Shown: piece after piece, positions 58,276 through 64,000 of the stretch
How the letters are laid out: each line of letters opens with the position of its first letter
How positions within the stretch are numbered: position 1 is the stretch's first letter
Origin: Ferrimonas aestuarii
Lineage (GTDB): Bacteria; Pseudomonadota; Gammaproteobacteria; Enterobacterales; Shewanellaceae
Assembly: GCF_005116665.1 (NCBI RefSeq)
Contig: NZ_SWCJ01000005.1
Location: 62,001 to 126,000, forward strand
Length of the DNA: 64,000 nt
Direction: 5' to 3'
Notes under the pieces: generated by a model
Told to the model about the DNA's origin: nothing
Databases searched by the model: none
What the model saw: only the letters and a program-made list of their open reading frames with translations
Program-made: the position numbers and the translations under genes

Positions 58276-59220
58276 ATGAATCACCAGCAGCAATCTGAAT
58301 ATCTGGATTATCGAAATGGCCAACTTCACTTAAAGCGCCTTACTCCCAATGGTGCCGCGAAGGGAACGGTGTTGATGGTACACGGTGCCATGAGCAATGG
58401 CCGAGTGTTTTACAGTGATTCCGGCAAAGGCTTAGGCTGCTTTTTAGCCGATCAGGGCTTTGAGGTGTATATCCTAGATTGTTATGGCCACGGGGAGTCC
58501 TCTCCGCCTCTGTCCGCCAAAGAGCGCCACGGCCAGTATGAGGTGATTAAAGAGCAGTTGCCTCTAGTGCACGATACGCTACAGGCTCGCCATGGCCACC
58601 CTGTGCATTGGGTTGGCCACTCCTGGGGCGGGGTGTTGATGATCGCGGCTCTGGCGCGTTTTCCGAAACTTCTGCCCCAAGTGGGAACGCTTACCTTGTT
58701 TGCTTCAAAGCGTACCGTACGCAGTTACAGTTATGAGCGGCTGATTAAAATTGAGCTGGCGTGGAAGCGTTTGTTTCCCTGGCTCGGTAAAAAAATTGGT
58801 TACTTGCCCCTGCAGAAGTGGCGTGTGGGCATGGACGATCAGTCCACTCAGTTTTTGATGGACTCCTTGCCATGGATCGCCACCGAACGTTGGCTCGATG
58901 AGGTGGATGGTTTCGATTATGCTGCGGCGGCTCAGCGATGGGTTCGAGAACAGAAGTGGCCGGCAACCTGGTTTTTGGCCGGGGCCGGCGATAAGGCCTT
59001 AGGGAACCCAAAAGATGTGTTTGACCTGATGCAGGAGTGCGGTCTTAGCGGCCAAGCCACCTATCAGGTGCTGGGCAAGCGCCAAGGCTGGCTTCAGGAC
59101 TACGACCATGCGGGCATCCTAACCCACAAAGATGCGGCAACTGAGCTCTACCCTAATGTGCTGCAGTGGCTGGACCTGTTTCAACCACTTCCAGATACTG
59201 CTGTAGATACTCAGGGGTGA
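58276..59220 (+). CDS. Alpha/beta hydrolase
   Basis: A 314-residue cytoplasmic hydrolase with no signal peptide. The oxyanion loop reads MVHGAMSNGR near 35-44, and DCYGHGESS near 72-80 is the usual second element. The nucleophile is S116 in GHSWGG and the histidine H278 in DYDHAG. The acidic residue is probably an aspartate near 240 (GAGDKALGN). The fold resembles lysophospholipase and epoxide hydrolase relatives; the substrate is unknown. The last 68 bp overlap the convergent PilZ gene. GGAGCCCC precedes ATG 58276. Confidence 0.86.
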   Translation: MNHQQQSEYLDYRNGQLHLKRLTPNGAAKGTVLMVHGAMSNGRVFYSDSGKGLGCFLADQGFEVYILDCYGHGESSPPLSAKERHGQYEVIKEQLPLVHDTLQARHGHPVHWVGHSWGGVLMIAALARFPKLLPQVGTLTLFASKRTVRSYSYERLIKIELAWKRLFPWLGKKIGYLPLQKWRVGMDDQSTQFLMDSLPWIATERWLDEVDGFDYAAAAQRWVREQKWPATWFLAGAGDKALGNPKDVFDLMQECGLSGQATYQVLGKRQGWLQDYDHAGILTHKDAATELYPNVLQWLDLFQPLPDTAVDTQG

Positions 59221-61504
59221 TGTCTCTGATCTCCGCAACCACCTCTATCTGCCATAACATCTGCTCCAGCTCTTTGGCTCGGTGCAGGGCGTGGGTACTG
59301 ATGGCGGCGAGCTCTGCTTGTAAATAATCCAGATCCGGTCGCTTCGCTTTATCCAGCTGGATGCTCAGCACTTTCAGATGACCCGTGGCGTACAGCTGCT
59401 CCATCTTGTGGCGCAGCTGTTGGCTGTCGGCAAATTGAGACAATTCCCACACCTGGCGCTGCTCTCGGTCTTGTGGCCAGTAAACGATTAGAGTGCCAAA
59501 CCATGCTGGTGAGTCGTGTTTCTGTTTGGCCAGCTCTTCATAGCGCTGCTTGATGTCAGCGTGATCAAAGATGGCATCCAGATCTAGGCCATCCATGTCC
59601 ACCAGTGATTGATAGCAGCTGCTGGGGACAAGGCTGTTGCCCGCGAGGTTAGCCACAAATTTGGGCCCCTCTTTATGGATAAAGACCGGCAGAGAGTAGA
59701 GGCGCTTTAGCACCAAATTCTTCATTCCTTCAAACAGCTGTCGGTGCTGCATCTTGCTGCCAACCTGAGTCATCTTATCTCGGTTTTGGTGCAATAAGTG
59801 GGACAGGAACACCACCCCAGAGTGGTTCTGCTCGGTGCTGACTTTAAGGTGCAGCACCACGCCTTTCTGATGGCGTACCAGCTGGTAATCCAGGTTTTTA
59901 AGTTTGAGTTTTCCTGCCAAAGGTTGCAGGTCAGGGAACGCCAGTTTCAGTTGGCTGCCGGGAGCGATGTTGATGCTCTCTTCCAGTTGCACCCGTAGGC
60001 CTCGAGGAGACACATCCAGGGTTCTTCCGGTGATCTCAACGCCCTGTACCTCAATTTGAACCTTGGTTTGCAATGCAAATCGCGGCTCACGGCGCAGCTC
60101 TTGCTGCTCACAAGGGATGGCGCGAGGCTCAGCGCCAGAGACTCGAAGCTGGCCAAACTGCCTAAGCTGATTGACGTGTTGATCGCTATACAGCGCTTGG
60201 TAGATTTCGGGGCGTTCAGGCCGGTGTGATTCCATGTGAATCAGTAACGACACCCCATTGAGCTGTTGGTTGACCAAGGCTTGGCTTTGGCGACCATTTA
60301 CCGGAGAGTGGGTGGCCCATTGGCGGTCCCGTTCACCGATGCTGTGCATCTGCAGGTGATGTACGCGAAACTCATCTTTGCCTGCGGCATGCTTGAGGAA
60401 GCAGTTCAGTAGCTCCTGCTGCTGAAGCTCAAACAGCGTGGCGGAGAAAAACAGTTTGTGGTCGCCGTGATAGTGCACAAAGCTGTACATCAGTTGATGA
60501 CTGCTTTCTTTGGGCTGTTTGAGAATTCGAGCAATGCGCTTGTCGGTTAGGGCACTGCTCAGCTGGCTGGCGCCACGCTCATCCAGCCAGTAATCGATCT
60601 GTGCTGAATTGGTTGGGGTTTGCAACACCATCGAGGGCTGCAGTTTGCCACCCTTAAGGCTCATCGCAACCGGAACCGAAGCCAATCTCGGAAGATACTG
60701 CCGTTCATAACCGCGACTGCGGGCGGTTTTGATCAGATGGTTGAGCTCAGGGCGAGTTCGCAAACGACTGACGCTTAAGATGCGTTCGAAGGTGTTATCC
60801 AGCTTATCGTCGTCATCGGTGCGCTTTAGTCGAAATTGAGCGCCATCTTTGCGCTCTTCCCGTTCGACAAGCTCATAGCTGACCCCTTGTTTGAGCTCTG
60901 GCACGGTAAACTCTTTGGCAATGTCGGTATAGCTGACAAAGATTGGCTTGGTTGGCTCAGGAAACCAAGGGGTGCGACAGCGCAGTTTGACGCCTCGAGG
61001 GGACAGATCCAAGGTGCGTCCTTCTACGGGGGCACCATCTTGTTGCCACAGGGTGACGTTGGAGGTGAAGCTGTGGCGGGTTTCTCGGCGGCGGATGTAA
61101 TACCCCATGGGCAAGGTTGCCATGTTGAAGGGGCGTAATGCTTCGGGCTCCTCATCGGCGCCTAACTCTGGTTCAGGTTCCGGTTTTAGGCTGTCCATCA
61201 GGGCTTCATAGGCACCGACGGTGTAACGGCCACCATAGAGTTCGAGCTGCTGCCTCAGTGTGTGTTCCGCTTCTGCGGTAATCCGATGTTCAAGACCGTC
61301 TAGTTCAACCCAGTCGCAGCGTTCGGACTGGTTGCTCATGTCGATGCGGCGCTGACAGTTTTGATTGAGGCGACGCATCTCCATCCGCACCAGAAAGCGA
61401 TCGGAGTCGCTTAAGTGGCTGGTGGATTGGTCGAGGAGACTGTCGAAGTTCTCATCTTGTAATAGAGGAGTCAGTTGCTGTATCAGCTCGCTGTGGTTTT
61501 GCAT
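59153..61504 (-). CDS. Large protein with two PilZ domains
   Basis: A 783-residue cytoplasmic protein with no signal peptide. Two PilZ-type motifs are visible. The first has RRRETR near 136 and DLSPRG near 168; the second has LRREPRF near 470 and DVSPRG near 498. RxxxR with DxSxxG is the cyclic di-GMP-binding signature, so each domain may bind the messenger. The rest is helical and has no enzyme motif I recognise. Length is unusual for a PilZ protein. Proteins of this kind occur in Shewanella and Vibrio; the output is unknown. Its stop lies inside the convergent hydrolase gene. Confidence 0.85.
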   Translation of the reverse strand: MQNHSELIQQLTPLLQDENFDSLLDQSTSHLSDSDRFLVRMEMRRLNQNCQRRIDMSNQSERCDWVELDGLEHRITAEAEHTLRQQLELYGGRYTVGAYEALMDSLKPEPEPELGADEEPEALRPFNMATLPMGYYIRRRETRHSFTSNVTLWQQDGAPVEGRTLDLSPRGVKLRCRTPWFPEPTKPIFVSYTDIAKEFTVPELKQGVSYELVEREERKDGAQFRLKRTDDDDKLDNTFERILSVSRLRTRPELNHLIKTARSRGYERQYLPRLASVPVAMSLKGGKLQPSMVLQTPTNSAQIDYWLDERGASQLSSALTDKRIARILKQPKESSHQLMYSFVHYHGDHKLFFSATLFELQQQELLNCFLKHAAGKDEFRVHHLQMHSIGERDRQWATHSPVNGRQSQALVNQQLNGVSLLIHMESHRPERPEIYQALYSDQHVNQLRQFGQLRVSGAEPRAIPCEQQELRREPRFALQTKVQIEVQGVEITGRTLDVSPRGLRVQLEESINIAPGSQLKLAFPDLQPLAGKLKLKNLDYQLVRHQKGVVLHLKVSTEQNHSGVVFLSHLLHQNRDKMTQVGSKMQHRQLFEGMKNLVLKRLYSLPVFIHKEGPKFVANLAGNSLVPSSCYQSLVDMDGLDLDAIFDHADIKQRYEELAKQKHDSPAWFGTLIVYWPQDREQRQVWELSQFADSQQLRHKMEQLYATGHLKVLSIQLDKAKRPDLDYLQAELAAISTHALHRAKELEQMLWQIEVVAEIRDITPEYLQQYLEVVETGPATAAH

Positions 61505-61655
61505 CGTCTTTAATTTTCGGAATATGACTCATTGAGTGTAACGGTAATTGGTGCTGCCGTATATAATCGGCCTTTACCAACCAAGGAGTTATATCGGCTG
61601 ACGTTCCGATTCTTTGAGGCCGATTTGACATAGCGGTAACAGACAGAGAGAGATT

Positions 61656-63023
61656 ATGGCCAAAGTAAAAACCGCGTACGTGTGTAATGACTGCGGTGCG
61701 GACCACCCAAGGTGGCAGGGGCAATGCAATGCCTGCGGGGCGTGGAATACCCTGACCGAGGTTCGCCTAGGGGCGGCAACTAAAGGCCGTGGCGACCGTT
61801 TTAGTGGCTACGCCGGTGACGCCAACAGTGCCGAAGTGCAGCTATTGAACGAGATTGATCTGCAGGAGTTACCTCGTTTTTCCAGCGGTTTCAGCGAGCT
61901 GGACCGGGTGTTGGGGGGCGGCATCGTGCCGGGTTCTGCCATTTTGATTGGCGGTAACCCAGGTGCGGGTAAATCCACCTTACTGCTGCAAACCATGTGT
62001 AAGTTGTCTCAGTCGATGAACGCCCTCTATGTTACCGGTGAGGAGTCGTTGCAGCAGGTGGCGATGCGGGCCAATCGTTTGGGGCTACCAACGGATAAGC
62101 TCAAGATGTTGTCGGAGACCTCCGTTGAGCGCATTTGCCATATCGCCGAGAAAGAGAAGCCGTCACTGATGGTGATCGACTCCATCCAGGTAATGCACAT
62201 GGCGGACGTGCAATCGGCGCCGGGGAGTGTGGCTCAGGTTCGCGAAACCGCAGCCTATTTAACCCGCTTTGCTAAGCAAAACAACGTGGCGATGTTTTTA
62301 GTTGGCCACGTGACCAAAGATGGCTCCCTCGCTGGCCCTAAAGTGCTTGAGCACGCCATCGATTGTTCCATCTTGTTAGATGGCGATGGTGACTCACGTT
62401 TTCGTACCATGCGCAGCCACAAAAACCGTTTTGGCGCCGTGAATGAACTGGGCGTATTTGCCATGACCGGCCAAGGACTTAAGGAGGTGGCCAACCCGTC
62501 GGCCATTTTCCTATCCCGAGGAGAGGAGCAATCTCCAGGCTCAGTGGTATTGGTGATCTGGGAGGGCACTCGGCCGCTGCTGGTTGAGCTTCAGGCTCTG
62601 GTGGATCACAGTCAGTTAGGCAATCCACGGCGCATTGCGGTAGGGCTAGAGCAGAACCGCTTGGCGATGCTGTTGGCGGTGCTGCATCGCCACGGTGGTC
62701 TGCAGATGTCGGATCAAGACGTCTTTGCCAACGTGGTGGGTGGCGTTAAAGTCACCGAGACTGGGGCCGATTTGGCGCTGCTGCTCTCCATGGTGTCCAG
62801 CTTTCGCGATCACGCACTGCCTCGGGATCTGGTGGTATTCGGTGAGGTGGGGCTGTCCGGCGAGATTCGCCCGGTGCCCAACGGCGGTGAGCGATTGAAT
62901 GAAGCGGCTAAGCACGGCTTTAAGCGCGCCATTGTGCCGAAAGGGAATGTGCCAAGGCAGCCCATCGAGGGGATGGAGATCATCGGCGTTACCAAACTGT
63001 CTCAAGCGCTGGAAGCGATATAA
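61656..63023 (+). CDS. radA: DNA repair protein RadA
   Basis: A 455-residue RecA-like ATPase that promotes branch migration in homologous recombination. The N-terminal zinc finger has C10, C13, C24 and C27 (YVCNDCG and GQCNACG). The Walker A motif is GGNPGAGKST near 96-105, and the RadA-specific KNRFG is at 256-260. A C-terminal Lon-like domain is present from about 290, with SGEIRPVPNG near 399. It follows serB as in E. coli. It converges on a PilZ gene, 22 bp apart. Confidence 0.98.
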   Translation: MAKVKTAYVCNDCGADHPRWQGQCNACGAWNTLTEVRLGAATKGRGDRFSGYAGDANSAEVQLLNEIDLQELPRFSSGFSELDRVLGGGIVPGSAILIGGNPGAGKSTLLLQTMCKLSQSMNALYVTGEESLQQVAMRANRLGLPTDKLKMLSETSVERICHIAEKEKPSLMVIDSIQVMHMADVQSAPGSVAQVRETAAYLTRFAKQNNVAMFLVGHVTKDGSLAGPKVLEHAIDCSILLDGDGDSRFRTMRSHKNRFGAVNELGVFAMTGQGLKEVANPSAIFLSRGEEQSPGSVVLVIWEGTRPLLVELQALVDHSQLGNPRRIAVGLEQNRLAMLLAVLHRHGGLQMSDQDVFANVVGGVKVTETGADLALLLSMVSSFRDHALPRDLVVFGEVGLSGEIRPVPNGGERLNEAAKHGFKRAIVPKGNVPRQPIEGMEIIGVTKLSQALEAI

Positions 63024-63045
63024 TCCCCCCTACCTAACTCCGCGC

Positions 63046-63399
63046 TCACATCTCTTGCCACAGCTCCTCTAGCTCTTTATTCAGGCTATGGGGGCTGTGG
63101 AGCTCCACCAGCCGGCGCAGATGAATGAGGCTTTCCACGTCGATGTTATGCCACACCAGCCCCAGCGAGATGGCGTTGATGCGCTGCACTTCGGCCTGCA
63201 TCTGAATATCCACATCGTCACTTAAAGGGATGGTCAACTTCAGTGACTGCCCCATGGTGGGGGTAAACTCTTCCGGCATCGCCAGCAAAATGCCGTGCAG
63301 GCTGATGTCCCACACGCGGCTTGAGATGCGTTTGTTGTCGATGTCTATTTGGGCGGGAGCGATAAATTGCACCCGAGTAAAATGTCGGCGTTCGTCCAT
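63046..63399 (-). CDS. Small PilZ domain protein
   Basis: A 117-residue single-domain protein. The c-di-GMP-binding motif is intact: R5xxxR9 in DERRHFTR and DISLHG at 32-37, with beta strands between. It probably reads cyclic di-GMP levels and acts by binding a partner, but nothing here names one. The gene lies between radA and ettA, where nadR is found in E. coli. It is separated by about 130 bp from ettA, in the same orientation. Confidence 0.88.
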   Translation of the reverse strand: MDERRHFTRVQFIAPAQIDIDNKRISSRVWDISLHGILLAMPEEFTPTMGQSLKLTIPLSDDVDIQMQAEVQRINAISLGLVWHNIDVESLIHLRRLVELHSPHSLNKELEELWQEM

Positions 63400-63476
63400 G
63401 TCCTACTCAAAATTGCGCATTGTTTACCCTCGAGTATAGACCGCTTCTTATCACTAAGGGGTGGGGAGGGTCACAG

Positions 63477-63504
63477 AAAAAGGCCAGCATTTCTGCTGGC
63501 CTTT
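63477..63504 (-). terminator. Terminator of ettA
   Basis: AAAGGCCAGCA GAAA TGCTGGCCTTT stem on the minus strand with a TTTTTCTG tail, about 25 bp after the ettA stop. Confidence 0.8.
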
Positions 63505-63529
63505 GAGGTTCTTGCGATGGCAGTCGACG

Positions 63530-64000
63530 TTAATCGATGCGCTTGTACTTGATGCGGTGAGGCTCAAGGGCGTCGGCGCCGTGAGTCTGTTTCATCCAGT
63601 CGCGGTATTCGCTGTAGTTGCCTTCGAAGAAGTTAACCTGACCTTCGTCGCGGTAATCCAGAATGTGGGTGGCGATGCGGTCTAGGAACCAACGGTCGTG
63701 GGAGATCACCATGGCACAACCTGGGAACTCCAGCAGGGCGTTTTCCAGGGCGCGCAGAGTTTCGATGTCCAGATCGTTGGTTGGCTCATCGAGCAGCAGC
63801 ATGTTGCCACCGGCTTGCAGCAGTTTGGCTAGGTGCAGACGGCCACGTTCACCCCCAGAGAGTTCGCCAACGCGCTTCTGTTGGTCGGTGCCTTTGAAGT
63901 TAAAGCGAGACACGTAGGCGCGAGAGGCGATCTCGAAGTTACCAATTTTCAGCACATCCTGACCGTTGGAAACCTCTTGGAACACGGTCTTGCTGTCGTC
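63530..64000 (-). CDS. ettA: Energy-dependent translational throttle protein EttA, C-terminal part
   Basis: The gene runs off the end of the window; about 157 C-terminal residues are visible. They contain the second ABC cassette: the signature [15 protein letters not shown], Walker B with [11 protein letters not shown], the switch histidine in [11 protein letters not shown] and the terminal YKRI. EttA is an ABC-F protein that gates the first steps of elongation according to the ATP/ADP ratio. A GTG at 63985 is internal. Neighbourhood with radA matches E. coli. Confidence 0.95.
   Translation of the reverse strand, partial: DDSKTVFQEVSNGQDVLKIGNFEIASRAYVSRFNFKGTDQQKRVGELSGGERGRLHLAKLLQAGGNMLLLDEPTNDLDIETLRALENALLEFPGCAMVISHDRWFLDRIATHILDYRDEGQVNFFEGNYSEYRDWMKQTHGADALEPHRIKYKRID

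Overview
The window is chromosomal DNA from a gammaproteobacterium. Synteny with E. coli and Shewanella is strong (rlmE-ftsH-folP, tpiA-secG-tRNA-Leu, rimP-nusA-infB-rbfA-truB-rpsO-pnp-nlpI, prfC, yjjV, deoCABD-ytjB-serB-radA-ettA). The carA start is TTG, and the tmRNA tag is of the ANDxxYALAA type. The mix fits an Alteromonadales-like marine genus such as Ferrimonas or Shewanella; the genus is a guess. Almost all of it is housekeeping sequence.

Layout. 1-3969: the end of mscS, a glutaredoxin-like protein, a SAM methyltransferase, a zinc-ribbon protein and a chemotaxis receptor. 3988-5926: a small decayed genomic island bounded by a 72-bp direct repeat of the ssrA 3' end and terminator. It holds a 39-residue ORF, a DUF2188-type gene, a non-coding stretch with three perfect DnaA boxes and 10-bp tandem repeats, and a wrecked serine recombinase. 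5909-13230: ssrA-smpB, ratA-rnfH, bamE, an iron alcohol dehydrogenase, recN under a LexA box, an SDR and nadK. 13330-23701: grpE and dnaK-dnaJ behind sigma-32-type promoters, an SDR/LysR pair, an EamA transporter, an S9 peptidase, an M48 lipoprotein and an FKBP. 23781-29807: dapB, carAB, greA. 29939-34837: yhbY, rlmE-ftsH, folP, tpiA.

34843-47219: secG, tRNA-Leu(GAG), a structured leader or small RNA, then the rimP-nusA-infB-rbfA-truB-rpsO-pnp-nlpI transcription, translation and RNA-decay block and prfC. 47288-56564: yjjV followed by a complete nucleoside scavenging set: outer-membrane channels (two Tsx-family proteins), inner-membrane uptake (nupC) and catabolism (deoC, deoA, deoB, deoD). 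56616-64000: ytjB, serB, an alpha/beta hydrolase, a 783-residue protein with two PilZ domains, radA, a small PilZ protein and the end of ettA.

The parts least explained by known genes are the ssrA island with its DnaA-box cluster, the promoter-structure-terminator unit between tRNA-Leu and rimP, a 10-bp GCAA-capped hairpin before rbfA, several palindromes in promoter regions, and the absence of glmM and nadR from their usual places. I found no CRISPR array, no intact transposon and no complete novel defence system.
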